Assembly: GCF_910592395.1 (NCBI RefSeq) | Contig: NC_088314.1 | Span: 1,674,001 to 1,738,000, forward strand | Reading direction: 5' to 3' | Length of the DNA stretch: 64,000 nt | Origin: Lineus longissimus | Taxonomy: Eukaryota; Nemertea; Pilidiophora; Heteronemertea; Lineidae | Part shown: piece after piece, positions 25,191-37,019 of the stretch | Layout of the letters: the number at the start of each line of letters is the position of its first letter | Position numbering within the stretch: the first letter of the stretch is position 1 | The notes under the pieces: generated by a model | What the model was told of the DNA's origin: nothing | The model's database searches: none | The model's input: only the letters and a program-made list of their open reading frames with translations | Translations under genes and position numbers: made by a program

Positions 25191-27479
25191 CCGGCCTATT
25201 TTAAAAGTGAACAGATCTCCAAATTGTACTGAAACACATACTGTACCTGCGGGTTAAGGTGTCAGAATGTCCCGTTACAAAATGGTTGGCTTGATGTGCT
25301 GATATGTCAGGAATAATACACCGCATGGGAGGCTTTACCGGTGTGAATCTGTCATTCTGGCTTGCATTTCCGTTAATTGGGTCATTAAATGTCACTCTGA
25401 AAGGGCAGCCTTACCTGAGAATATAGTTAGAGATGTCAGATGAAATATGGTACATGTAGTATGTTTTGTAAGTTACGCGGGTACGGATGGGCCATGATGC
25501 AAATGAACGGTGTATAGTCTAATTGTGAACCCAAAGGTCTGTCCTTCTCCTAAGCCAATGACAGTGTGTGCTGATGTCCGATATTTCATAATGCGGGTAA
25601 TCCAAATGTTGTGATGTTGTATCTACGTTATGTTTACCATATATTTTTTATTGGCAAAGAATCCCAAAAATATGTTATCCGTACTGCTGTCATTTACGAA
25701 GCTATCGAAAAAATACAAGTACTAAAGTTAATCAGTGGCCTCAATTGTCAACAGCTGCAACTGTCTTTAAGTTCGAACAACTTCATTGGTGCCGACCCAA
25801 TTGTTTGGCACACAGAAAGAAAGTTACTTTAACCAAAAGTAAAGAAAAGAATATCAATCGAATCTTGTCTTGCAAGGTATACACGTACGTGTTTCAAGCT
25901 GATCTCAAAAGACCAAATTGACTTTGACTGGGTTGATTTTCTTGGAGAAATAGTGGTTTCAACTGGATACAACTGCCAAGGACTGAGCTTGGGACCCTTT
26001 CAACAGCGTCAAAGCAGGTTCATAAGCTTGGAATCACCACCATATTTCTAAAACTCTCGCCATTTTCTAGGCAAGAAGTTTTGTACACATATCATTACAT
26101 ATCGAATAAACTCGGAGACATGTTCACCCTTTGTTAAAGCTGCATCCTGTCATGAATGTACATTTCGTATGATGTAATAATTGTTCAAGAAATCCTTCTG
26201 TTACTGTTTCTGTGTCTTTCCTGGAAGAAATCAGAACTGGCATACCTGGTGCTCTTTGACGTTAACTTCTCCTTGTTGCGAGTTTTTGTTGTAAATGACC
26301 AAGGGTCACAATGAGGGGCTATTTTAGACCGCTGGTGACGATGGTCTAATGAGTCAAAGATGGTTGGCTTGGATCCCGCTCACCTCACTGCAGCCAACTA
26401 GATGTAGTATCACAGTCCCTTTTTGTTTAGGCAGGTTAGGTAATATCGATCGTCTGTTCGTTCTCTCCAAAAAGCAAATCGGTAGATCCTGGTATGGAAT
26501 GGTAGGATCGCCCCAAAAAGGACTATTCTTTGAAAAACGGTCCCTCGATTGCTCCAGAAGCATTTCTTCAATCTAACATATAAACCAAGTTTCGGAATGA
26601 TTGCCTATCGTCATCTGAACTTCTCTCAAGTGATCAATAGCATCGGGTTATCAGTCAAGCAAGGATTCCCGAACGACGCGTTGTCGCCAGATCGCCATTC
26701 CGGCGACACTTCCTTGAAACGCCCAGACACACCTCGGCTATGCCACGGAGACACCATGGCGTAGCGAGAGTACGATTAGGATCCCAGACAAGGCGGTAAT
26801 CGAATCGGCGGATGTCTAGGCAAAATAACTCTGTTTTGGCGACAACTCTCCGTACGGAGCTCCTTGCCTGAATGGTAAGACCACTTAGCCAAGCCATCGA
26901 TAATGGATTACACAGGCAAAATCTACTGATATCAAAGTGAAAGACTGATGTCGAGCTTTCTTTTCTTCTGTTTTTCTTACCCATTTGTATTACTCTCAAA
27001 AACAAATTAAACAAAAAAAACTTTTGATTTGCTTCTACATCCACAGACGTCCACCCATTGCGCCACTGGAATCATGTCAGTTGTCATTATTCTCCGTCTG
27101 TCTAGTTGATGAGATGTCAAATGGGCGTCCATGGGTGGATGTCACGTTATCAAGTTGATATCCAGGTCCTTTGTCTGTGTAGTAGACCCAAGTCAACTGC
27201 CATGAGTGAACAACAAGGGAATGCGACAAGTCGTATTTTCGTACATTGTAAAAATCGAATGTTTCTATTTTATACGTGTTGATGTGACGATCCCATCAGT
27301 GACCTGACCCTGTACGTTAACTTATTAGGTCGTATGTGAGTTTGTATCAAACATCAGTCTATTGTATACTCATCACTGGGGAACTTGGAGATTTCTACGT
27401 TTGTCAGTGGATGTAATAAATATTTATATTTGCATACTAACTACCGGTGTACTGTTTTTTCTTCCTTGTCAAGACTCGT
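25191..27479. other. Intergenic stretch with no recognised gene
   Basis: Open frames here are short and overlap on both strands without splice-site support or protein-like composition. No tRNA, rRNA or transposon end was recognised. Confidence 0.5.
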
Positions 27480-27895
27480 TCGTCTCGGGGCCCGGTTGCC
27501 AGGCCCTATTCGGTCTAGTTATGACTGTTTCATCTCTCTCACCGTGGAGCTGCAAGCCTCGTCATTCGGTCAATTTGTGACTGTCTTGTCTTTCTCACCG
27601 TCTTGATATTAACACGGTGGAGTTGGTGGGCCCTATTCGATTGGGGTTGACATTGTCAACTCTCTGCCCGCTTTGGTAACACGGTGGAGCTGCCAGGCCC
27701 TGTTCGGTCTGGTTGTGAATGTCCTGTCTCTCTCACTGTTTCGTCAACATCAAAGAGAGTCTAGGGCCGATTTGGTCTTGGTGTGACCGTCTTATCTCTT
27801 TCACCGTTTTTGCAATGGTGTTGTGCTGCCAGGCCCGATTCGGTCTATAAATGTGACGATTTTATCTCTCTCACCGCAGCTGCGCCGTATGTAAG
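27480..27895 (+). repeat. Degenerate tandem repeat with CCAGGCCC-TTCGGTCT core
   Basis: Six diverged copies of a unit combining GGTGGAGCTGCCAGGCCC, ATTCGGTCT and TGTCTCTCTCACCG occur about 50-75 bp apart, with cores near 27499, 27550, 27625, 27693, 27761 and 27830. The array ends 70 bases before the polyadenylation signal of the minus-strand gene. Confidence 0.65.
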
Positions 27896-27961
27896 CCGTC
27901 CATGGAGACTTGTGACATGTTCCAAGTAGGTGTAATCAAGTTTTCCACATGATAAATATCA

Positions 27962-27967
27962 TTTATT
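27962..27967 (-). terminator. Polyadenylation signal of the small death-domain gene
   Basis: TTTATT on the plus strand reads AATAAA on the minus strand, about 440 bases beyond the stop codon at 28405-28407. It is the first canonical signal seen downstream. Confidence 0.5.
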
Positions 27968-28404
27968 GAAAAATACCAACAGAACAATCAGTTCTTAAAG
28001 TAGTAACAAAATATGTTTAATCACCCATTATTCAGAAGGCGTACCATTTGTTCTATTGTGATGATATAAGGCACGTTCCCCTTGTTTGGCCACAATCGAC
28101 CAAGGATCAGTTTCCATGTAAAAATAACCCAACAGGTCGATCTATTTTGAAAACATAATCCACTGAAGAACAGGTGACCATTCTACTTATTACGGGCAAG
28201 CCATCACTAACGCATGAGACGATCAGGACGACAAAATGGTCTGCCCTGGGCGTATTCACGCATGCAGCTTGGGTAGTTGTCATGTCGCCAAGCGTTATTG
28301 TTAGTTTGCCTTGTAATCCTCCCTGTAGACAGAGGTGCTGCAAGAGACGCTTTAAATATTGTCTGGAATAGTCATCAATAGTCTCAAAAGATGCAGTAGC
28401 AAGC

Positions 28405-30315
28405 CTACTGCATCGCTGCCGGCGTCAGTTCCTGGTGGTTTCTATAACATTCCATAAAAGCATCCGCCATGTCCTGCCGACCGATAGACTGCAATGCCCT
28501 CTCTATCTCGTGGGCCTTGTTTTTCTCTTTTACCTCCTTCCCGCACTTCATTTCCTTCCAACACTTGAACAGGGCAGCACCGAGGTCCTTATCAGATTGT
28601 CCCTTATCCTCCTTTTCTATTTTACACTTGACGATAGTCGTGTTTGGAATGTTGAGGTACATGGCCAACTGCATCATGATATGGATGCCGCCGCATTCCT
28701 TGGCGATGCAGTTCAGACTGTTGTCGCTGAACGCCTCGTTTTCAGGCTTAGGAGGCTTCTCGTCTGCAAAGATAAAACAAGATTTGAATTCAGTCAAGTA
28801 GCAAACTGCAATCAGCAATAAAGAAGAAGAATAGTAATTCAACTCAATAAACATAGTTCTGGTGTATGGGAATCAATCAATCAATTTACCCCTATCGAAT
28901 GGCGAGGCCAAGTCTTTGGTAAAACCGTCATCCAATTTCGGGAAGCATGTATAAGGGCTAGACGTATAATAAGTTTATAGTTCTCAATCTTTGAAATGCT
29001 GTTTTATCAATGTGAAGGGTCAATGTGTTACTACTTAATGCATGTGTTAAGTGTGTTTGTCTTATTGCTTATAACCTCGTCGACCTATGAAGTCATATTC
29101 AAGCTCGCTTTGGGCCTGTCTGGTTTGGGTGACACCGTTTCCTTCATGCTGCATGTATTATAAAGATCACTGAAACATCGGACTAACCATCTCAGATTCA
29201 TGGTTAGGCCGTGTTTAAGTTAACGAACTCTGTATGAGTTGTATGATCGTACTCAAGTCATTCGCTACATGTTTTACATGGAGCACGTATTGGTGTTCTG
29301 ATCATTAACGGTAGATTATTCTGATCGATAATACATTTTCCCTGAGCCATTTGTGTAGAGAACTGGTTAACACCACAGGCACTAATAATACTGTTAAGTG
29401 AGTTATTATAACATAATATCTTATTCAAGATTGAGTTGGTTTATATTGAAATATCTGTGTTGACAATGGCAATGGGCATGCTGTTTTGTGCATACAGAGT
29501 ATGTAACTGTACAACATTTCCCAGGCCTAAGACCTTTGTGCAAATAAATTATTGTAATTTATGAAGCGTCCGAAGACGTTCACACAACTGTGCATGTCCA
29601 TAACACAATGGGCAACTAGTGAAGCACATTTTCATAAAGAAATTCGTTAATCCCTGAAAATTACCTTTGTTTCGAAATAAGGGGACTTTGTCTTTATTTA
29701 CATAAACCTATATTGAAATGACGTTTGATTTCAAGACACATGGCTGCATATAACTGTTGATAGTGCAGCTTTTTCGTTGACATGATCTTCGATATGAAGT
29801 CTTTTCAACTAAGGAAGAGATAATCTCACTTATTTTTTTTCTTTTGCATTTTCTGCCTTTTATTGATATCACTTTAAAGTTGCACCTCTTTCGCTAAACA
29901 GTGCGACAGGAAAAGCATTACAGCGCTTGATAGTTCATAATTCGTTGGCGAAATATGGCAGCCAAATCTTCCAAATAAGGGGAAACTGTTATGTATGGTA
30001 GAATAATGACGCCAAACAATCAATTAGTTACTGTCAACATTAACGTTTTGTAAATATACTCGAAGGTTCAAAATTTACCTTGTGGACTCAATCGAATTTA
30101 GCTGAGAAAGAATCGTGAACACGTCTTGTCACATGATATCCAACAACACTCAACAAATGAAGAAACGATGTACTCAGCATAATTTGTCAACTGCTTTTTC
30201 AATGAGAATTAAAAGAGACAAAAAGCCCCCAAAATCGCATAAGGCTTAGATACTAGACAAGGAAATCTAATAAATCTAACTCTTCGTTCGATATAGACCT
30301 ACCTGGCTGTTCCAT
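28405..30315 (-). CDS. Small death-domain-only protein, two exons
   Basis: Minus-strand exons 30303-30315 (MEQP plus one base, GTAGGT donor) and 28405-28763 (TCTTTGCAG acceptor) join in phase to give 372 nt, 123 residues. The body, about residues 20-115, has the six-helix death-domain pattern: SLNCIAKECGG, a LNIPNTTI turn, LGAALFKCWKEM and ALQSIGRQDMADAF. Death domains form homotypic assemblies in apoptotic and innate-immune signalling in the cytoplasm. With no other domain, this could be an adaptor or a decoy regulator. It is clearly paralogous to the C-terminus of the next gene upstream (SL..IA.E, AM.LN.P, FKCWK.M, GR.D.A, EELT). The first exon is the weaker part: it is tiny and chosen by phase and Kozak context (AAAATGG). 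Confidence 0.75.
28764..30302 (-). other. Intron of the small death-domain gene
   Basis: A 1.5-kb AT-rich stretch without a further exon that fits the phase-1 junction. Nothing else was recognised. Confidence 0.45.
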
Positions 30316-31053
30316 TTTGTTTTCTTGTTGACCGTGCTTCTATACAAAGTGGTCGGTAAAGCCTATGGTAATGGTATAAGCCTTTAGCGGTCACCACACA
30401 CCGTAGTCACCAACAGACTAATGATAAACAGCAAGCTTATTCAAGCGATCATTATAATTCGACAATATCCACAGGTTTTATTCGTACCACACATGGGGCA
30501 ACTAGCGTGTGCCGTTTTCAACGTCTATAAGAACTGCCCCACACACTAAATATTGATATTATCGAAATCGATTGAGGAAAGCCGAGACTAAGTGTAACAG
30601 TTTTAAATGTCCTGTGGATAGTGTCCCGGACGCTACTACTACTACTACGAGACTACCATACGCGGCGGCTGCTAATACAACTAGGCCTACTACTTAGAAC
30701 CATGCCCTTAAGTTGGACGGGCACCATGGTAGCTGGTAGTAGTGACGCGTGCCCGAGTAGATCGATTTTCAGCCTTCTTGGCATAAAGGATTCTATCACC
30801 CACATTTGCTCGCTGTGGTATTCCGTGGTCTTAGATCTCTATAGAAGCAAACTCTAAGCTGTCACCATATAAAATATAAGGACCCTTTTGGAGGGTAAGG
30901 CTGTTACGCCAGTGTGAGAGCAGATCAGGCCGAATGGGGATCCTGTTTCGAATTCTTGCAGCCCGCCAGATCGAGCCACAGCCTACAGACCCATACTAGT
31001 TTTCTCTGTATGCAAATCAAATAAAGTCGGAGGGTGGTAAACCTACAGATAGA

Positions 31054-31059
31054 TTTATT
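31054..31059 (-). terminator. Polyadenylation signal of the larger death-domain gene
   Basis: AATAAA on the minus strand about 190 bases beyond the stop at 31250-31252. Confidence 0.6.
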
Positions 31060-31249
31060 TCTATTGAAGACAACAGAATACATGTTAGTTACAATAGAAC
31101 ATGCTGAGTAGATTAGTCCCGTTTTTCTCTCGTCTAATCAATTATCGACATGGTTTGTTTATTGCATGGAAGCACTTGTACAATGCACTGAACATCCAAA
31201 GCACTGGCATAGTTCATTACATCAGCGACCACTTATAGACTAGTATACC

Positions 31250-34200
31250 TCATTTTCGCCTGAAGCCCTTGTTTTGTTTCTCATTGAACGATTCCTGAGT
31301 AAGCTCTTCATCAATCAGATGACACCTCCTAACAACCTTCGCCACATCAGGCCTCCCCAGCCTCACCAACTGTTGTACCAACTCGTCAACCTTAGCATTA
31401 TCAGAGGCAGTCAATCTCATTGATTTCCAGCATTTTAAGAACTCTACCGACATTTCTAACTTAGTCTGTATCTTCTCAAACCTATGGGTAGCAAGGATGG
31501 CCAGCATTCGTGTTGGCACATTGAGGTTCATAGCAAGTACCATACAGTCTCCAACCTCTGCGGCGATTGACTCTAAACTTTGCTCTGATAACACAGCAGG
31601 TTCTTTTGGCAAGATGGCGAGTTGTAAGTTTTGATCTGAAAAATAACGATACATGTAGTAATAAGAACACGTGCATCCCTTCCATTGTCTTAGCCTTGCG
31701 AGACCACTGAGAGGCTTGAAGGAAAATGGGCGTTAACAATCGTGAATGTTTATGTGGATATCAGACGTATCTTCGAGTCTAAACTACGAAGTTTTTATGT
31801 GGATGACAGCATAGTTGAAGATTCATACCGTCAACCGATGCTCTATCTGCAACTTACCGTTCCTTAGCACCATGGTTTTTGGCATCTTCGGTTTGGGGTG
31901 TTTCCCGTTTTGCGATATCACAGACTTGGCAGGCATTTTCGGCTTCCTATGGACTTCAAACGGAAACTCAACAATATGAGGCGTGTTTCCTTCAAACTCT
32001 ACATCATCACTGCACACCTGAGATCCAACGTCTTGAGTCTCTACAGCCGCCTTTTTTATACTTTCGCGAGTCTCAAACACACTGTCATTTTCATCTGTGA
32101 GGGTCTCAGTTATAAAAAACAATTCCTCGTCAGTTTGTTGAGCAACTGTTCGTGTACATGTAACGTCTTGCTCTATCTTCTCAGTACCTGTTCATGTAGA
32201 ATGAGGCATTTATCAATATCAGTATCTTATCATTGTAACACAACTGGGAGAATACGCTAAAATACTGGTACAAAGAAGCACATGCTTCCATGTTTATTTT
32301 GTTCGTCACCTATTTGGCATTAACTTTAACTCAGCTTAAGACTAGGGTGCTTAACTGTAGAGATAATGTCCAGTTGAGGCTGACACCAATGACTTCAGTA
32401 CATGTACCTTGCTTCGAACAACCGGTAAGCGGCGAACGACTTTGGCTTTAAGGTCTTTCTCAGGGAGCATTGCTTGCGATAAACTAGGAGAGAGTGGAAG
32501 ACCCATATTCCCAATCATTCAATATACAAGTTAGGTAAACGCTCACCTCGAGACACCCCTGACTGTTCAACATTCCCAGCAGGCCTTGACTTCTTGTCCC
32601 CTGCAGGCTCTCCCCAACCCCTCCTTTTGCCGAGTTCCTTCTCCACCAATAAATGCAGATAGAGACCTAGCTTCATATGTTTGCTCTGACTACTCTTCCA
32701 ACAAGGTCCACCCTCAAGCTTTCCCTTGTTGAAGTCTGCCACTTTCACATGTTTAGCCTTGACCTTCCTACACGTCGTACGTCGTTCTGAAGAAAAGAGA
32801 GAACATCACCACTGCTTCGAGAGATAATCAAGTACCCATGGTAAAAGAATCTTTTCGGAAGGTGATAGATAGGGTCTGTCTCTTCCAGTTGTAACTCTGA
32901 TGATATCTGGGTGTTAGGAGTTGCGTAACAAGCCATGTTCTCCATTCCAGCCCTGAACGTGTTCAGTTAATTTTCACTTACCCCTCCAAAGGATGATTCG
33001 CACGCATCTCATTTTTGTCCACTCATTGCTTCATCCTATCTGGGTACGCCTAATTGAGCACTGTACCGAAGCGGGACAGATTGTGAAAGAAGTAAAATAG
33101 AGGTGAGGAACTCACTTGTATGTGTGATTCCTGAGTTTAACCCATCGTCGATGAGTCTCGTACTCGTGCGAGGGTATTTCGATTTTCTTTTCTTGAAATC
33201 TGAAACCAAAAACAGCATCATCATCTATCAACAAGTATGTAGTTCTATTTCTAAGTCACGCTTTGATTAATCAGGTGTAAATAAGACATTCAGATCTTTT
33301 CTACTAACCATCGGGTTCCTTGTCTCTAATCCTGAAGTGTTTGGCCGAGATCTGTTGTGGTGTAAAGATTTCATACTTGACTGTTGGGACGGACTGAAAT
33401 TTGCTCTCTCTCACCGTACGTTGATCTTGTCGTTCCTCAGCCAGACACCTGAAACAGTCACAAGTATTAATCAGTCCTAAATTTGGGAGGATGTTCAATT
33501 AGCAGATGTCCATCATCGCCATTTCCTTCTTCATGATTCTAACCTACCTAAGAGCGCCACTGTACCCGTTTACAGGTGGAGGCAACATCCTTTGGACACC
33601 TCTTCGCGAATGTCCCCGAACGGCGTCGTAAGGAGACAAAAGTTTGTCATCTTCCCCTTCGTGCAGATACTGCAACGCATTCCCTATTATATCCTGATAT
33701 TTGCACGGCCTTGAAGCTTCTACCATCGTCTGCAAGGCGCTGTCAGAGTAGGTTAGGCAGTCGTCGTAGCTGGTACCCATGACTCTGTCTGGCGAGACCT
33801 CGAGGGGGTTCTCCCGGGTCAACATTATCACCCGGAGACGACTAGTTGGTGGCTGCATCATGGACGCTCGAACCTGAATAGAGTTGGAGAAGCAATTTAC
33901 TTTCTCTAAATCCGATAGTGGTCTCTCGAGACATTCAAAGTAGACAGAAAAACCGAGCTAAGTGCCTCTCACTGCGCAGAGTAACTGTGATCGTTCCACG
34001 TAAAAAAATTGATGGGTTTGATGCCGAGAAATGAGAAAATGATGAACCGTAACCTTTCTTTACTGACCTGTTCCTCAATAAGCCACCGTCCCCGCTTGTT
34101 CATAGAGTAAAAGAGAGACTCCAAGGCCAGGCATTCCATATCACCGTCATCAATGGCCAGCTCCCCCTCACCATACTCGGCCAGGAAGTTCTTGTGCTTG

Positions 34201-34307
34201 CCAAGAACATGTTGTTCCGCGGCGATCCTTGGCAGGAGTTTGCTGTACTTGAGGAGCTTCAGGGTGCAACCGGTGTTCAGACCAGCCTTCCCTCTCTTTT
34301 GCACCAT
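31250..34307 (-). CDS. Death-domain protein with unrecognised N-terminal region, 7 coding exons
   Basis: Minus-strand exons: 34068-34323 (ATG at 34305-34307), 33548-33873, 33309-33448, 33116-33199, 32547-32786, 31858-32187, 31250-31635. Phases agree at every junction and the coding sum is 1746 nt (581 residues). The C-terminus, about residues 473-565, is a death domain: QSLESIAAEVG, AMNLNVP, VEFLKCWKSM, LVRLGRPDVAKVV. The N-terminal ~190 residues look globular (MECLALESLFYSMNKRGRW; YQDIIGNALQYLHEG) but I recognise no family. The middle is basic and low in complexity. It probably acts as a death-fold adaptor in the cytoplasm. It is the tandem paralogue of the gene at 28405. The frame stays open to the acceptor at 34323, so an upstream coding exon is possible; the chosen ATG has G at -3 and +4. 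Confidence 0.8.
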
Positions 34308-34860
34308 GTCCCGGTCGTCACTTCTACATCATAAAAAAGAATCGAAGTATGCATAGCAAAAACCATACACTGTAGTTTCAGAAATGTTGAGGCCTTAGAG
34401 CCGGTGTAACATCTGTGGTTGTTCCCCATGTGTCAGTGTTTCCAAACAATAGGCAGCTAGAGAGACCACGACTTTTCAATAGGGGGGATACACAGAAAAA
34501 CTTGTCAATCTATTTTTGAGCGTTCCCAAACAATGAGGGGAAACACTCAAAAACAGAAACACTCAAAAACATTACACCGGTATCGGTGCATAATTGAGTC
34601 GACGCAGTATATAGATATAGCTTGACTTCGTTAAGGAACTCACAATAGCCAAGTATGTCCTTTCGACCAATGTATTGGTTTTTCATTATTTGATGGTATT
34701 ACAAGGTTGTCATCTAACAAGGCTACCGACTTAAGACTACCACAAGACACAAGACAGCATCGGACTTGGCGGATTAAAGTAACGCGGTCCCATATGTGGG
34801 AAGGTTTATGTCATGATATTGCAAGGGTGTAAAAAATGAATTTACTCAAAAGTAGCTTAC

Positions 34861-34928
34861 CATTTAAATTAGCTCTCGCTAAAGAAACTCCATCTCTTCA
34901 CAATTACATTCTGTCTTAGGTACTTATA
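34861..34928 (-). promoter_or_regulatory. TATA-like box and candidate 5' UTR exon of the larger death-domain gene
   Basis: On the minus strand TATAAG lies at 34923-34928. About 60 bases further on, a GTAAGC donor follows position 34861. Transcription starting about 30 bases after the TATA box would give a ~35-nt non-coding exon that splices to the acceptor at 34323. The geometry fits, but nothing else supports it. Confidence 0.3.
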
Positions 34929-35082
34929 CTGCCCAAAGCAGAGAGAGGTGAAAAAATCACTAGGAGTCTTCAGCGATACGTTAGCTACATGCACTGTGTC
35001 ATGTATAGGACTATAACTTCCGATAGTTATACTATAGCATAGCATTGATCTGGGTCATAATTCATACTACATGTATATTAAG

Positions 35083-35705
35083 GGTAACCGGAAAAACGCC
35101 GACCGACCGACCGACCGACCGACCTACTCGCCGACTCTGACAACCTCACTTACGGCATCCCATTCGCGCCTCATAGCCCGGTAACCGGAAAAACGCCGAC
35201 CGACCGACCGACTGACCTGCCAACCTACCGTCATAGTGCAGTATCCCTTTCGCTTCTCTATAGCACATGTATCTGTGTAGTGCCCAGCGCAATGGACGTG
35301 ATGGAGTCCGACGTGTCTGACAGCAGCATCTCCAGTCAATTATACCGGGAAAACGAGTTCACGCAGTAAGGAACTGACAACGATACTCTAAAGATATGCT
35401 TTGTCTACATGGTCGGTGGATATAAAAACATGATTTGGGCCTAATCTATGCACTGTAGTTTTTCTACTCGAGTGTCTCGACCGATGCAATGCATGAACTG
35501 CAACGCGCAACATGCATTTGTTGTCATTTGACCAGCGCACGTGCGCTTGTTTACAATTTCATTTCACGTGACCTGCTATCGTGGATTGGATATATCACAT
35601 TGACTTATGAGACCTGTGACTCAACTACGAAACTCCTTGGGTTGGTAGGTCGGAAGGTCGGTCGGTCAGTCGGTTGGTCGGTCGGTCGGCGTTTTTCCGG
35701 TTACC
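35083..35705. mobile_element. Non-autonomous TIR DNA transposon, 623 bp, with 9-bp target-site duplication
   Basis: The left end starts GGTAACCGGAAAAACGCCGA and continues with GACC repeats; the right end is its exact reverse complement for about 30 bases. TATATTAAG flanks it directly on both sides (35074-35082 and 35706-35714). A second, internal copy of the left end lies near 35181-35215. There is no transposase frame, so it must be mobilised in trans. A 9-bp duplication with long inverted ends suggests a Mutator-like origin, but the superfamily is not established. Confidence 0.85.
35292..35365 (+). CDS. Candidate first exon for the SLC46-like gene, inside the transposon
   Basis: ATG at 35292 opens MDVMESDVSDSSISSQLYRE, ends in phase 2 at a GTAAGG donor, and fits the phase of the acceptor at 37020. 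It lies wholly inside the 623-bp element, which argues against an ancient exon and leaves exonisation or chance. Confidence 0.2.
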
Positions 35706-37019
35706 TATATTAAGCAGTGGTAATGGTCGCCTGCCAATCCGTTAGGACTCCGACACAACTTGTTTACCCTGGACACCACATGGCTTCCTCGTTTACTATT
35801 CATACTATTGATTAATTCGTTGCATGTTTGGTAGCATTAGCATGCTTTGCCATTCTCGTCACTGGTCCCAGCTTATGTCCTACTTCACAATGCCGATATT
35901 GATAATTATACATAATCAAGAGGCCTACTTGCATTCTAAGGCCCTTGATTGAGGTTAAAGTACTAGGCATACATAGTAGGCACGAGGTCATTGATCCCAC
36001 TCGAAAACGACTTCCCTGATCCATTTACTTCCAATGACTGATATCATTTGGATATACAGTTGCATTTCGTATCTTACTTTAAGAGCAATCTTTGAATTTA
36101 TTATCGTTTTTGAATATAAAGCCATTCTCCTAGGCAGACATAATAATCAAGCGTATTCCTCCATTCCTCTACCCATGAAGCTACACATCTCACAACTTCC
36201 ACGCACACCTACCACTTGAGTATCATTACAGATCAAAAACACTCAGACCGAATCAAAGCCCCACAATGCCCACTGGCACTGTCAACAAAAGGAATTCCTC
36301 ATGAGTTCAAAACTTCGCGCCACTCCCAACCACACACACCACATGCGATCGCTTATTCAACCAACCGATTTATATTCTGAAGAGGTGAAGGTCGGTGATT
36401 TGTGATATGTAATTCTGCACATGATTCCGAGCCAGTGTACCCTTCATAACTGCAATCTGGTAGCAATGACTTAAAGGTAAGATTCTTCCTTTCTTTAAAG
36501 GCCACAATGAGGCCCTCACAGGTTTTTCGTCAGGACTGGCATGCTGGCCAGCTGAACCAAGTGGAGTCCTCAGGCCAGACAATCCAAACAACTCGGCATA
36601 ACGCTGCGATGAGAGTGCTTGTTTGTGTCTCGTATCGTGGATGGCCTTCTACTCCATTGTGTCGGCACACAATGACATTTTTAGTCCGCCTGCCATGTTC
36701 GAAAATCTGATGGTGATGTACAGCAGACGACACCCTTGTAATTAGCCAGTTAACTAGTCACCAACTGACATCAATGGCGTACTGATCACGTGTAGCGCGG
36801 GAATTTCAAACTGGTCAAATACAGGACCGAGCGGTTATAACTGGAGATGTGCCTCGTCTAAGGCCCAGTACCCCGACTATCATTTGTTTTGGTGATCATG
36901 AAGGCCTGATCTGAATGTACCGGTTGAACTCCTTCATGCTGTTTTGACCCATTCCATATGATACACCTTGGTCGGTATGATATGGAATGTGAACATAACG
37001 ACGCTTTATCTCGATTCAG

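Noticed and set aside
31879-32260. Plus-strand frames over the death-domain gene
   Set aside because: They are antisense shadows of the exon at 31858-32187, which has phase-consistent splice sites on the minus strand.
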